A DNA stretch of 64,000 bases from Streptomyces cinerochromogenes (GCF_014648635.1 NZ_BMRM01000011.1:124001-188000); one strand, 5' to 3'; positions 32,535-42,950 are shown, counted from the first letter of the stretch. Numbers and translations are program-made. Notes: generated by a model from the letters alone, not told the origin.

Positions 32535-33709
32535 CTTGGCTCCAGCGGGATCGCGGCCGACAGGGCCGTGCCCTCGCCCGGTGCCGACTCGATGGTGAGG
32601 GTGCCGCCCAGCTGGCGCAGGCGGGCGCGGATGGCGGGCAGGCCGTGGCCGCGGGAGTCCGCCGCGAGAGCGAACGGGGTCTGCGGGTCGAAGCCGTGGC
32701 CGTCGTCCGTGACGTCCAGGACGATCTGGTCGTCCAGGCAGGTCAGGGTGAGGGTGGCGGTCGTGGCCTCCGCGTGTTCCCGGACGTTGGCGAGGGCGCC
32801 CTGGGCGATGCGGAGCAGGGCCGACTCCACCGGGGCGGGCAGGGGGTCGGGCGGGCTGCCCTCGGTGTGGACGCGGACGGCGAGCGCGGGTGTCGTCTCT
32901 CGTTCGGCGACGGCGCGCAGTGCCTGGAGCAGGCCGCCGCCCTCGGCCAGGTCGGCGGGGGTGAGGTCGTGGACGAAGCGACGGGCCTCGGCGAGGCTGC
33001 GCTCGGCGATCGCCGCCGCCGTACGGACGTGGTCCCGGGCGGTGCCGGGCGCGGTGTCCCACAGCCGGTCGGCCGCCTGGAGCAGCATGCGCTGGCTGGA
33101 CAGGCCCTGGGCGAGGGTGTCGTGGATCTCCCGGGCGAGCCGTTCGCGTTCGGCGAGGGTGCCCTCGCGGCGCTCGGTGGCGGCCAGCTCGCGCCGGGTG
33201 CGGACCAGGTCGTCGATCAGGGCGTCCCGGCGGGCCGCCTGGCGTTGCATGACGACGAAGACGGTGGTGGCCACGGCGGCCACCGCGGGCGGGGCCAGCA
33301 GCACGTTCGGGTCCGCCCAGCCGGCCAGGCGGAGCTGGGCGGCGACCGCGAGCGCCGTCAGCAGGGCGACGAGCGGGATCGCGGCGCGGGCCGGGAGCGT
33401 GCGCAGGCCGGTGTAGAAGAGCGGGACCGCGCACCAGGCAAAGCTCGGGGCCAGGACGACGAGCAGTGCCCAGGCCGCCACGACCAGGCCGAGCCAGGTC
33501 AGGCGGCGCGGGGCGGGCCGGGTGCCGAGGGCGGGTCCGAGGGCGTAGAGCACGGCCAGCAGCAGGGAGAGGGCGATCACCCCGGGCGTGTGGGGGCCGT
33601 CGGCGTGCCGGGCCAGATAGCGGGCGACGGACGCGGCCAGCAGCACGTAGAACGCCGTGTGCATGACGACGGTGAGGGCGCGGGTGGCGTCGCGCTCGGG
33701 TACGGCCAC
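32531..33709 (-). CDS. senS: Sensor histidine kinase SenS
   Basis: 392 residues from GTG 33709, chosen because GAGGGAG lies about nine bases before; a GTG at 33718 would be too close to that site. Five to six membrane helices (VMHTAFYVLLAASVARYLA, VIALSLLLAVLYALG, VVAAWALLVVLAPSFAWCAV) precede the HisKA_3 helix with phosphoacceptor His in AREIHDTLAQGLSSQ and an HATPase (VTDDGHGFDP, HGLPAIRARL). In S. reticuli the extracellular protein HbpS binds SenS and modulates its autophosphorylation. Coupled to senR. Confidence 0.88.
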   Translation of the reverse strand: MAVPERDATRALTVVMHTAFYVLLAASVARYLARHADGPHTPGVIALSLLLAVLYALGPALGTRPAPRRLTWLGLVVAAWALLVVLAPSFAWCAVPLFYTGLRTLPARAAIPLVALLTALAVAAQLRLAGWADPNVLLAPPAVAAVATTVFVVMQRQAARRDALIDDLVRTRRELAATERREGTLAERERLAREIHDTLAQGLSSQRMLLQAADRLWDTAPGTARDHVRTAAAIAERSLAEARRFVHDLTPADLAEGGGLLQALRAVAERETTPALAVRVHTEGSPPDPLPAPVESALLRIAQGALANVREHAEATTATLTLTCLDDQIVLDVTDDGHGFDPQTPFALAADSRGHGLPAIRARLRQLGGTLTIESAPGEGTALSAAIPLEPR

Positions 33710-33778
33710 CGTCGGCACCTCCCTCGGCTCCGCGCTGAACTGGGCAAACACCCTCCATTGTGCCCAGGCCCGCAACGC

Positions 33779-33806
33779 GGGGGGTCATCCGATCGGATGA
33801 CCCCCC
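33779..33806. promoter_or_regulatory. Perfect 28-bp palindrome between senS and hbpS, putative SenR operator
   Basis: The 14-bp half GGGGGGTCATCCGA (33779-33792) is followed by its exact complement to 33806, with centre GATC. It lies in the divergent senS-hbpS promoter region. Direct repeats CGGTTCCGGG occur at 33836-33845 and 33854-33863, between it and hbpS. A NarL-type regulator binding its own promoter is expected here. Confidence 0.65.
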
Positions 33807-33906
33807 GGGCATCCGGTCCGTCGACGGGACGCGGCCGGTTCCGGGCCGAGGATCGGTTCCGGGAGCCAGTGACGCTCCCCCCGGTTCTCCTGGAAGGTTC
33901 CCCAGC

Positions 33907-34470
33907 ATGCCCAGCCGCAAGAACCCGTCCCGCCGTACCCGCGTCCTCGTGGGCGGCGCCGCCCTGGCCGTCCTCGGTGCCGGTGCCGCCGGCACGGTCG
34001 CCGCCAACGCCGCCGACTCCACGGACGCAGCTCCCGCCGCCCCCGCCGCAGCCCGCGGCGGCGAGCTGACCCAGAGCACGCACCTCACCCTGGAGGCCGC
34101 CACGAAGGCGGCGCGCGCCGCGGTGGAGGCGGCCGAGAAGGACGGCCGGCACGTGTCGGTGGCCGTCGTCGACCGCAACGGCAACACCCTGGTCACCCTG
34201 CGCGGCGACGGCGCCGGCCCGCAGTCGTACGCGTCCGCGGAGCGCAAGGCGTACACCGCGGTGTCCTGGAACGCGCCGACCTCCGAGCTGGCCGGGCGGC
34301 TGGCGCAGGCGCCGGCCCTGAAGGACATCCCGGGCACGCTGTTCCTCGCGGGCGGCACGCCGGTGACCGCCAAGGGCGCCCCGGTCGCGGGCATCGGCGT
34401 CGCCGGCGCACCGTCCGGCGACCTGGACGAGCGGTACGCGCAGGCGGGCGCGGCGGTGCTGGGTCGCTGA
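33907..34470 (+). CDS. hbpS: HbpS-like heme-binding redox sensor protein
   Basis: 187 residues: a basic n-region with a hydrophobic export segment (VLVGGAALAVLGAGAAGTVAA), an Ala/Pro linker, and the GlcG/HbpS domain (LTLEAATKAARAAVEAAEK, VSVAVVDRNGNTLVTLRGD, YASAERKAYTAVSW, FLAGGTPVT, GVAGAPSGDLDERYAQ). In S. reticuli secreted HbpS forms octamers, binds and degrades heme, and signals oxidative or heme/iron stress to SenS. The divergent sensor kinase and downstream catalase-peroxidase complete the known set. ATG 33907 with GGAAGG 10 bases upstream. Confidence 0.9.
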   Translation: MPSRKNPSRRTRVLVGGAALAVLGAGAAGTVAANAADSTDAAPAAPAAARGGELTQSTHLTLEAATKAARAAVEAAEKDGRHVSVAVVDRNGNTLVTLRGDGAGPQSYASAERKAYTAVSWNAPTSELAGRLAQAPALKDIPGTLFLAGGTPVTAKGAPVAGIGVAGAPSGDLDERYAQAGAAVLGR

Positions 34471-34499
34471 CGGACCGGCATCCGGTCCCGCCGGGACAG

Positions 34500-34543
34500 C
34501 AGGACGTCCGGGTGCTCCCGGCTGGGCGCACCCGGACGTCCTG
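34500..34543. terminator. Strong 16-bp hairpin after hbpS
   Basis: CAGGACGTCCGGGTGC (34500-34515) pairs perfectly with 34528-34543 around a 12-base loop, 30 bases after the hbpS stop. It lies between convergent hbpS and cpeB and probably ends hbpS transcription. Confidence 0.8.
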
Positions 34544-34664
34544 TTCGGCTTCAACCGGTCAGGCGAGGCCGTACCGGCCGGTCGGCGGGGTGGAAGCCGC
34601 CGGTCGGCTTCGTACCGGCCGGCCGGAAGAGGTCCGGCCGGCCGGTCCGCCCGGTGCCGGTCGG

Positions 34665-36923
<2,259 letters not shown>

Positions 36924-37361
36924 TCAGGAACTGCGGCCGGTGGAACACTCGGGGCACAGGCCCCAGTACACGACCTCGGCCTCGTCGATGGCGAAACCGT
37001 GGTCGTCGGCGGCGGTCAGGCAGGGCGCGTCGCCGACGGCACAGTCGACGTCGGCGACGGCACCGCAGGACCGGCACACGATGTGGTGGTGGTTGTCCCC
37101 CACGCGCCCCTCGTACCGGGCCGGGTGGCCGGCCGGTTCGATACGGCGTACGAGGCCCGCCGCGGTCAGCGCGTGAAGGGCCTCGTAGACGGCTTGCAGG
37201 GAGATATGGCCTACGCGATCGCGGACTCCGGAGGCGATCGCCTCGACGCCGAGGTGGTCGCCGTCCCGGACGGTCTCCAGCAGCGCGACGCGGGCGGCCG
37301 TCACGCGCAGGCCGGCACCGCGCAGCTCCTCGGCGGTGGTCGGGGTCGGGGAGGCGGTCAT
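36924..37361 (-). CDS. furS: Fur-family redox repressor FurS
   Basis: 145 residues. Winged helix-turn-helix (LRGAGLRVTAARVALLETV, SLQAVYEALHAL) followed by the metal-binding domain with HHHIVCRSCGA and the second Cys pair CPEC in WGLCPECS. S. reticuli FurS uses thiols and zinc to sense redox state and represses its own operon with cpeB. Located 33 bases upstream of cpeB on the same strand. ATG 37361; an inverted repeat overlapping the promoter lies about 15-30 bases upstream. Confidence 0.9.
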   Translation of the reverse strand: MTASPTPTTAEELRGAGLRVTAARVALLETVRDGDHLGVEAIASGVRDRVGHISLQAVYEALHALTAAGLVRRIEPAGHPARYEGRVGDNHHHIVCRSCGAVADVDCAVGDAPCLTAADDHGFAIDEAEVVYWGLCPECSTGRSS

Positions 37362-37374
37362 GCGGCCGAACCTA

Positions 37375-37393
37375 CCCTCATAAACACGAGGGG
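37375..37393. promoter_or_regulatory. Putative FurS operator upstream of furS
   Basis: CCCTC-ATAAACAC-GAGGG with an AT-rich centre lies 14-31 bases upstream of the furS start, the position expected for an autorepressor overlapping the promoter. It sits in an AT-rich patch extending to about 37425. Confidence 0.5.
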
Positions 37394-37686
37394 TTCAAGA
37401 AAACTAACCATGCAATTTTGGCCGTGTCGTGTCACCCGGCGTCCACCTCCGGGCCGTTACGGCATCCGCCCGAAAATGCCCCCGCTTTTGCAGCCGCACG
37501 TTTCCGGCCGAACCCGCCCGGCCCGCCCGGCCCGGTGGCCGCTGGTGGTCCGGCGGGCGGTCGGAGACCGAGTCCTGCCCCTGCCCGCACCATGGTGCCC
37601 CGGACCGGGGCCGGGCGCGCGGCGAACCGGCCTCGCCCGCCCCCGCTCCCCCAACCTCCCCTCGATGGCCCCCTTTCGGCGCCTGC
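37394..37686. other. Intergenic region between furS promoter and TIM-barrel gene
   Basis: About 290 bases; the first 30 are AT-rich promoter sequence, the rest is GC-rich with short Pro-Gly-like slippage (repeated GGCCCGCC). No gene with codon bias is seen. Confidence 0.45.
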
Positions 37687-38832
37687 CTACCCGCGGCCGC
37701 CCTCCCCGCGGGCCGCCCGGTACCGGTGGGCCAGGGCGTGGAACGCCTGCTTCGGCTCCCAGTGCCAGTCGGAGTGCGGGTCGTCGGGGCGGTCCTTGAC
37801 GGTCCTGGTGATGGCGTAGCTCGCCATGTCGAGGTCGTGGCGGGGGTCGTCGGGGCGGTGCGGGGCGTCGGGGGTCACGAACTCGAAGGCCATCGCCGCG
37901 TACAGGTCCATCGAGGAGAACACGTCGAGCAGCTGCGTGAGGTACGCCGCCTGGGTGCGCTCGCTGCGGACCAGGTCGCCCTTGATCTCCTCGGGCTTCT
38001 TGTCGTGGTCCACGACGTCCCAGCCCATGCCGCCGGCCTCGGGCGCCCCGACGTAGGCGCAGGTGCCGAACTCGGTGACGGCCAGCGGCTTCCCCCAGCG
38101 CAGATGGCGGCCCAACTCCCGTACGTGGTCGGCCCTGCGGGGGTAGTACGCGTAGTAGTCGATGCCCACGATGTCGAACAGCCGCCAGTCGACCCGGTCG
38201 TCCTGGGCGGCGGCGTAACTGAGCCGACCGTGGAAGACGGACCTGCCGACCGCGGCGGCCTTCGCCGTGAAGCTGTCCAGCCGGCGCTGCATCGCGACGG
38301 GGTCCACCCGGCCGTCGAGCAGGTTCCGGATGCGTTCGAGGGCGGTGGCGCCGGGCACGATCCCCGGCACGAACAGCCAGAACTCACAGCCGACGCTGAG
38401 GTCCACGGCCGCTCCCTGCCGGCGCAGCCGCTCCGCGAACCGGCCGGTCTCGGCGAGGTGTTCCAGGATGTCCCGCTCAGGGACGTCACCGAGGGTCGGC
38501 TGGAGCCAGACGCGCAGCCCCCGCTCGGCCGCCTCGGCGGCGGTGGCCGTGAGACGTGCCACCCCGTCCCCCGTCACGTCCACGGTGTCGGCGTACAGCT
38601 CGTCGCGGATGACCCGGATGTCCTCCCGCATCCGGGTCACGCTGAAGGCGGTGCCCGGCGTCTCCCCCTGACCCACGGTGTACACGACCCCGTGGTGGCG
38701 CAGTCCGCGCCGCGCGGCCCGGGCCGGTCCCGACGGCAGCACGGCCGCGGCGAGCCCCGCGGACGCCATACCGGCCAGGAACTGGGCGCGCCTGATCCCC
38801 TTGGGTGCTTTGTCTCCCCTGCTCTTCTGCAT
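37687..38832 (-). CDS. Secreted TIM-barrel protein, probable clan A-like glycoside hydrolase
   Basis: 381 residues. Basic N-region and RRAQFLAGMASAGLAAAVLP form a probable Tat signal. The body looks like an alpha/beta barrel: HGVVYTVGQGETPGTAFS, RGLRVWLQPTLGDVPE, then VDLSVGCEFWLFVPG with a Glu after strand 4, IVGIDYYAYYPRRAD, and KPLAVTEFGTCAYVGAPEAG with a Glu after strand 7, the usual acid/base and nucleophile positions of clan A glycosidases. I do not recognise a numbered family; some relatives carry misleading phage-abortive names. Ribosome site is weak (GGGTGG). Confidence 0.65.
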   Translation of the reverse strand: MQKSRGDKAPKGIRRAQFLAGMASAGLAAAVLPSGPARAARRGLRHHGVVYTVGQGETPGTAFSVTRMREDIRVIRDELYADTVDVTGDGVARLTATAAEAAERGLRVWLQPTLGDVPERDILEHLAETGRFAERLRRQGAAVDLSVGCEFWLFVPGIVPGATALERIRNLLDGRVDPVAMQRRLDSFTAKAAAVGRSVFHGRLSYAAAQDDRVDWRLFDIVGIDYYAYYPRRADHVRELGRHLRWGKPLAVTEFGTCAYVGAPEAGGMGWDVVDHDKKPEEIKGDLVRSERTQAAYLTQLLDVFSSMDLYAAMAFEFVTPDAPHRPDDPRHDLDMASYAITRTVKDRPDDPHSDWHWEPKQAFHALAHRYRAARGEGGRG

Positions 38833-38873
38833 ACGGCCACCCTGCCGGGCCCGGCCCTCCCGGCGCCGTCCGC

Positions 38874-39047
38874 CGACGGTCTACGGATGGGGGCCGACGG
38901 TCTAGGGGGCGGGGTCGACGGTCTAGAGGTTGCGGAACGACGGTCCAGGGGTTCGGGGCCGACGGTCCAGAGGTTCCGGGACGACGGCCCACGGGATCCG
39001 GGACGACGGCCCGCGGGATCCGGGGCGACGCGCCAGGGGTCGGGGGC
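38874..39047. repeat. Eight degenerate tandem repeats of 21-22 bp
   Basis: Units begin CGACGG and continue with a C/T-rich then G-rich half, for example CGACGGTCCAGGGGTTCGGG. Starts: 38874, 38895, 38916, 38938, 38960, 38982, 39004, 39026. Neighbouring copies resemble each other more than distant ones (TCTA type grading to CCCA and CCCG types), as expected from stepwise slippage. No spacers. Confidence 0.85.
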
Positions 39048-39093
39048 GAAGGGCGGTGATCCGGTCCCGAAAGTCGCGGTGCGCCTGAGGGCC

Positions 39094-39132
39094 GGTCTTG
39101 TGGTCCGGTCTTGTGGTCCGGTCTTGTGGACC
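39094..39132. repeat. Three tandem 13-bp repeats
   Basis: GGTCTTGTGGTCC at 39094 and 39107, with a third copy at 39120 differing at one base. Lies 86 bases before the coiled-coil gene start. Confidence 0.85.
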
Positions 39133-39217
39133 GCGCACATGAGGAGAAAGGGCACGGACCGGGTCGGGGATGAGAAACTCGGACTCTGTCGTCAAGAGGC
39201 CGTCGAGAGGGACGCCG

Positions 39218-40231
39218 GTGGATCTGGACGCCGTCGCCGACGAGCTGTACGGACTACGGCCGGAGGAGTTCGTGGCCGCCCGTGACCGCCGTGCCCTGGA
39301 CGCCCGCAAGGCCGGTGACGAGGCCCTCGCCAAGGAGATCGGCGCGTTGCGGCGGCCGAGCCTCGCCGCCTGGGTCAGCAACCTGCTGGTACGCCGGCAA
39401 CGGCAGGAGGTCGAGCCGCTCCTGGAACTCGGCGAGGAGCTGCGCCGGGCGCACCGCGAGCTGGATGGCGGCCGGCTGCGCGGGCTGGCCCGCCGGCAGA
39501 GCGAGGTGATCGGCTCCCTCGGGCGGCAGGCACGGCTGCTGGCCGCGGAGGCCGGGCGTCCGGTGGGCGACGGGGTCCAGCGGGAGGTCGAGGAGACGCT
39601 GCACGCCGTACTCGCCGACCCGGAGGCCGGTCGTACCTGGGCCGAAGGGCGGTTGGTCAAGCCGCTCAGCGCCACGTTCGGTTTCCCCCAGGCCGACGAG
39701 AGCGTCCTCGCGCACCGCCCCGCTCCCCCGGCGACGACCGGAACCGCACGGCGCGGCGAGGGCGGGAAGAGCAGCGCGCGCGACGGGAAGAGCGACACGC
39801 GAGAGGCGAAGCGACCGCGCGGCAAGACCGAGGACGGCAAGGGCGGCAGGGACCGCGAGGGTGGCGAGGACGAACTCGCACGGCGCCGCCGCCTCAACGA
39901 GGCCCGCAAGGCCGTCCGCGACGCCGAACGCGACCTCCACGCCCGCGAGACGGAGGCCGAGGCCGCCGAACGGGCGGTGGAGGAGGCCCGCGCCCGGTTG
40001 ACCGACGCCGAGGGGCGGATCCGGGAGCTGCGGGAACGGCTGGGGCGCGCCGAGGAGGAACAGCGGCGGGCCCGCGAGGAGGAGCGGAATGCGCGGGAAC
40101 GGGCGCGCGAGGCCGCCCGCGCCGTCGGAGGGGCCCGCCGCCGGGCCGCAGCGGCCACCGCCGAGGCGGAACGGCTGGGCGCCGACGCGGGGACCCGCTC
40201 CCACCGACGTAGTACGGGGGATCCCCGGTGA
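39218..40231 (+). CDS. Coiled-coil protein of unknown function
   Basis: 337 residues from GTG 39218 (GAGAGGG six bases upstream); an ATG at 39170 is in frame but poorly supported. The N-terminal half is a conserved helical domain found across Streptomyces: DAVADELYGLRPEEFVAARD, LRRPSLAAWVSNLLVR, REVEETLHAVLADPEA. A charged low-complexity linker (GEGGKSSARDGKSDTREAKR) leads to a long coiled coil (EARKAVRDAERDLHARETEA continuing to about 320). No enzyme motif. Often such proteins are described only as hypothetical; a structural or nucleoid-associated role is speculative. Confidence 0.78.
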   Translation: MDLDAVADELYGLRPEEFVAARDRRALDARKAGDEALAKEIGALRRPSLAAWVSNLLVRRQRQEVEPLLELGEELRRAHRELDGGRLRGLARRQSEVIGSLGRQARLLAAEAGRPVGDGVQREVEETLHAVLADPEAGRTWAEGRLVKPLSATFGFPQADESVLAHRPAPPATTGTARRGEGGKSSARDGKSDTREAKRPRGKTEDGKGGRDREGGEDELARRRRLNEARKAVRDAERDLHARETEAEAAERAVEEARARLTDAEGRIRELRERLGRAEEEQRRAREEERNARERAREAARAVGGARRRAAAATAEAERLGADAGTRSHRRSTGDPR

Positions 40232-40300
40232 CACGGCACCCCGACCCGGGAACCCGCTGACGCGGGTGCCGGACCCGCGATACCGATGACGCGGATCGCA

Positions 40301-40393
40301 GGCACGGGATCGCCCCAGAACCCCGGTCCCGGTGGCGCGGCTTCCGGGCACGGGATCGCCCCGGAACCCCGCTCCCCGGTGACGTGGCCTCCG
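40301..40393. repeat. Two imperfect 46-bp direct repeats downstream of the coiled-coil gene
   Basis: Units beginning GGCACGGGATCGCCCC at 40301 and 40347 are about 80 percent identical. They sit in the 275-base gap between the convergent coiled-coil and MerR genes; shorter related pieces (CGGTGAC, GACGCGG) flank them. No gene is seen in the gap. Confidence 0.6.
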
Positions 40394-40506
40394 GGCCCGG
40401 AAGTCCGGTGACGTACGCGCGTCCCCGGCGGTGCGGCCGCGCGCCCCGCCACGAGCACGCGGCCCCGGTGCCGTAGGCGCGAACCGCCGCCGGGCCCCCG
40501 GTCCGG

Positions 40507-41328
40507 TCAGGCCCGGATCACCGGTGCCTGGAGTTCCGTCACCCAGTCGTCACGGTTCTCGGGGCACTCCAGGTTGATCTCGCGGGGGTACCCGGTCGAC
40601 CGGTAGCCGTTGGCGTCGATCCAGTGGGCCAGAGCCTGGGCGGTGGGCACGACGGCGTCCATCGAGCCGCGGTGGACGATGGTCGCCGCCTGGTCGAGGG
40701 CCGGCAGGTCGTGGACGCGGAAGGCGCCGTCCTGGAGCGGGGCGGAGACCTGGACGGCGGCGTGGACGCTGATCCTGCCGCCGCCCTCCGGGGCGTCCTC
40801 GTAGTAGGCGACGCCGGGACCGGTGGGCGTGATGCCCGCCGCGTCCAGGTGGCGGAAGAGCTGGTCGTAGAGCGGCGTGATGACCGGGCCGATCTCCTCG
40901 GGGTCGAAGCCGGCGGCGGTCGCGGTCAGCTCGGCCACCCGGAGGGTGCCGACGTTCTTGATGACGACGTCGTTCGTGGGCATGCGCCCCTCGCTCTCGA
41001 TCGCTCGGAGCCTCGCCTCGACCTGGACCAGCCGTGCTTCCGCGGCGGCCACGGCCGTCTCCAGCTCGGCGCGCCGCAGCCGCAGCATGCCGCGCAGCTC
41101 CTCGGCGCCGACCTTCTCGTCCACGATGTCGCCCACCTGCTGGAGGGTGAATCCGAGGTCCTTCAGCGCGATGATCCGGTTGAGGCGGGCGAGTTGGGCG
41201 GCGGTGTAGTGGCGATAGCCGCTGACGGGGTCGACGTGGGCCGGGCGCAGCAGTCCGGTGGCGTCGTAGTGACGCAGCATCCGGACCGAGACGCGGCCGT
41301 GCCGGGCGAAGTCTCCGATGGTGAACAT
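40507..41328 (-). CDS. MerR-family regulator with C-terminal GyrI-like effector domain
   Basis: 273 residues. N-terminal MerR helix-turn-helix (FTIGDFARHGRVSVRMLRHY, then YRHYTAAQLARLNRIIALKD), a dimerising coiled coil (EELRGMLRLRRAELETAVAA), then a GyrI/BmrR-like ligand pocket (YDQLFRHLDAAGITPTGPGV, then STGYPREINLECPEN). Such proteins bind hydrophobic or cationic drugs and activate efflux or their own genes. ATG 41328 with GGAGA seven bases upstream. Upstream lies a MerR-type promoter with overlapping dyad, so it is probably autoregulated. Confidence 0.87.
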   Translation of the reverse strand: MFTIGDFARHGRVSVRMLRHYDATGLLRPAHVDPVSGYRHYTAAQLARLNRIIALKDLGFTLQQVGDIVDEKVGAEELRGMLRLRRAELETAVAAAEARLVQVEARLRAIESEGRMPTNDVVIKNVGTLRVAELTATAAGFDPEEIGPVITPLYDQLFRHLDAAGITPTGPGVAYYEDAPEGGGRISVHAAVQVSAPLQDGAFRVHDLPALDQAATIVHRGSMDAVVPTAQALAHWIDANGYRSTGYPREINLECPENRDDWVTELQAPVIRA

Positions 41329-41347
41329 GATGTCTCCGAGTGGACCG

Positions 41348-41369
41348 CCTGACACGGTGTGAGGGTCAA
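41348..41369 (-). promoter_or_regulatory. MerR-type promoter and operator
   Basis: On the minus strand TTGACC (41369-41364) is followed by a 19-base spacer and TCCACT, the long spacer typical of MerR-controlled promoters. The spacer holds the dyad CCTCACACCGTGTCAGG (41364-41348), symmetric except at three positions. It ends 20 bases before the merR start codon. Confidence 0.6.
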
Positions 41370-41490
41370 GAAACTACTCGACGGGCGACGGACCGCGAAA
41401 GCGGCAGCCGGGCCCCCGGCCTGGTCGGCGTCCGGGTTCGGTACCCGCCGCCATGAGGCTCGGGCTCACCTCACCGGGGGCTGCGCGACC

Positions 41491-41682
41491 TCAGAGCGTT
41501 TTGACCGTGCCACCGTCGATGACGTAGTCGGCACCGGTGATGTTGCCGGCGACGTCGGAGAGGAGGAACGCGACCAGGGCCGCCACTTCTTCGGGTTCGG
41601 TGATCCGGCCGGTGGTGATGGCGAAGGCTTCCGGGATCTGCTGGAGGAACGCGGTGTGCTCCGCGCCGGCTCCGGCCGCCAC
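41491..41682 (-). pseudogene. C-terminal relic of an SDR oxidoreductase
   Basis: 63 codons from GTG 41682 to TGA 41493-41491 encode only the end of a short-chain dehydrogenase: [49 protein letters not shown] and the terminal KTL. The Rossmann motif, catalytic Ser and Tyr-x3-Lys that should lie upstream are missing, and the sequence beyond 41682 is the ku promoter region. The frame is intact but cannot encode an enzyme. Possibly left by a deletion when ku or its neighbours were inserted. Confidence 0.7.
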
Positions 41683-41789
41683 ACGACCGGGCGCGCGCCC
41701 GCGGGCCGGGCGCTCTACGGTGAGCGGACACAGCGAAGCGTTCGGAGCCGGCGGCCGATCGGCGAGAGTCCCGGACAGGAGGCGCGGCC

Positions 41790-42950
41790 ATGGCGAGACC
41801 GATCTGGACCGGTGTGCTGACCTTCGGGCTGGTCACCCTGCCCGTGGGGCTGTACACCGCCACCCAGGACCACACCGTGCACTTCCACCAGCTCCAGCGC
41901 GGTACCTCCGACCGGATCCGCAACAAGCGGGTCAACGAGCGCACCGGCAAGGAGGTGGACACCGACCGGATCGTCAAGGGCTACGAGGTCGACGAGGGCG
42001 AGTACGTCGTCGTGGAGCCGGAGGAGCTGGAGGAGATCGCGCCGGGGCGGTCGAAGGTGATCGACCTGGCCGGGTTCGTGGACCTCCGCCGGGTGGAGCC
42101 GGTCTACTTCGACCGCACGTACTACGTCGGCCCGCGCGGCAAGGAGTACGTGCAGGTCTACGAGCTGATGCGGGCGGCGCTGGACCGTTCGGACAAGGCC
42201 GGCATCGCCACGCTCACCATGCGCGGCAAGGAGTACCTGACCGCGCTGCGCGCCCAGCCGGACGTCCTGGTGCTGCACACCCTGCACTGGGCCGACGAGG
42301 TGCGCGACCCCGCCGACGTGGTGCCCGGACTCCCGGACCGGCGCACCAGCGGCGACAGCAAGGAGCTGCGGACGGCCGAGCAGCTGATCGACGCCCTCAC
42401 CATCGACTGGGACCCCGCGGACTACCGCGACACCTACGAGGAACGGGTCAAGGAACTCGTCGCGGCGAAGGCCAAGGGCGAGGAGGTCGTCGGCGAGGCG
42501 GAGCCGCCGGAGGCGACCAACGTCATCGACCTGATGGAGGCGCTCAGCCGCAGCGTCGAGCAGAGCCGCTCCCGGAACCGCGAGGGCGGCGGCACGCACC
42601 GGGCCGCGGAGGGGAGCAGCCGGGCCGCCGACCGGGAACAGCCCACGAAACGGAGCAGCCAGGCCACCGACCGGAAACAGCCCACGAAACGGAGCAGCCA
42701 GGCCACCGACCGGAAACGGCCCGCCCCTCGGAAACAGACCACCAGCCGGAAACAGTCCTCCGCCCGGAAACAGACCCCCGACCGCGAGCGCACCGCTCGC
42801 CCGGAGCGGAGGCAGCCGGCCGAGGACCTGGCCGCCCTGTCGAAGGCGGAGCTGTACGAGCGGGCGAGCGCCGCCGGCGTGCCGGGCCGCTCGAAGATGA
42901 CCCGGGAGCAGTTGGCCGAGGCGCTGGGCCGACAGGGCACCGCGGCCTGA
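41790..42950 (+). CDS. ku: Bacterial Ku, DNA end-binding protein for end joining
   Basis: 386 residues. The Ku core (1-260) starts [20 protein letters not shown] and includes [32 protein letters not shown] and [12 protein letters not shown]. It binds broken DNA ends as a homodimer and recruits ligase D; no ligD is in the window. The C-terminus is a long basic linker with two 13-residue repeats ([13 protein letters not shown]) and closes with a SAP-like helix pair ([18 protein letters not shown] then [11 protein letters not shown]), suggesting extra DNA binding. ATG 41790 with AGGAGG eight bases upstream. Confidence 0.92.
   Translation: MARPIWTGVLTFGLVTLPVGLYTATQDHTVHFHQLQRGTSDRIRNKRVNERTGKEVDTDRIVKGYEVDEGEYVVVEPEELEEIAPGRSKVIDLAGFVDLRRVEPVYFDRTYYVGPRGKEYVQVYELMRAALDRSDKAGIATLTMRGKEYLTALRAQPDVLVLHTLHWADEVRDPADVVPGLPDRRTSGDSKELRTAEQLIDALTIDWDPADYRDTYEERVKELVAAKAKGEEVVGEAEPPEATNVIDLMEALSRSVEQSRSRNREGGGTHRAAEGSSRAADREQPTKRSSQATDRKQPTKRSSQATDRKRPAPRKQTTSRKQSSARKQTPDRERTARPERRQPAEDLAALSKAELYERASAAGVPGRSKMTREQLAEALGRQGTAA
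42633..42710 (+). repeat. 39-bp tandem repeat in the ku linker
   Basis: Units at 42633-42671 and 42672-42710 are nearly identical and a third begins (CGGAAACGGCCC). Each encodes 13 residues. The reading frame is kept because the unit is a multiple of three, unlike the intergenic arrays nearby. Confidence 0.8.

Larger units (their letters stand above)
38833..39217. other. Repeat-filled divergent intergenic region
   Basis: 385 bases between divergent genes, about half of it tandem arrays (38874-39047 and 39094-39132). No open frame with codon bias is supported. Promoters of both flanking genes should lie within or beside the arrays. Confidence 0.55.

Noticed and set aside
37687-38832. Phage-defence (abortive infection) function
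   Set aside because: Such names are attached to some relatives, but the protein has an export signal and barrel-type glycosidase features, and no defence genes are adjacent.
38874-39047. Regular repeats that could suggest a CRISPR array
   Set aside because: Units are directly adjacent with no unique spacers, vary gradually, and no cas gene is nearby. The arrays at 25926 and 63756 were rejected for the same reason.
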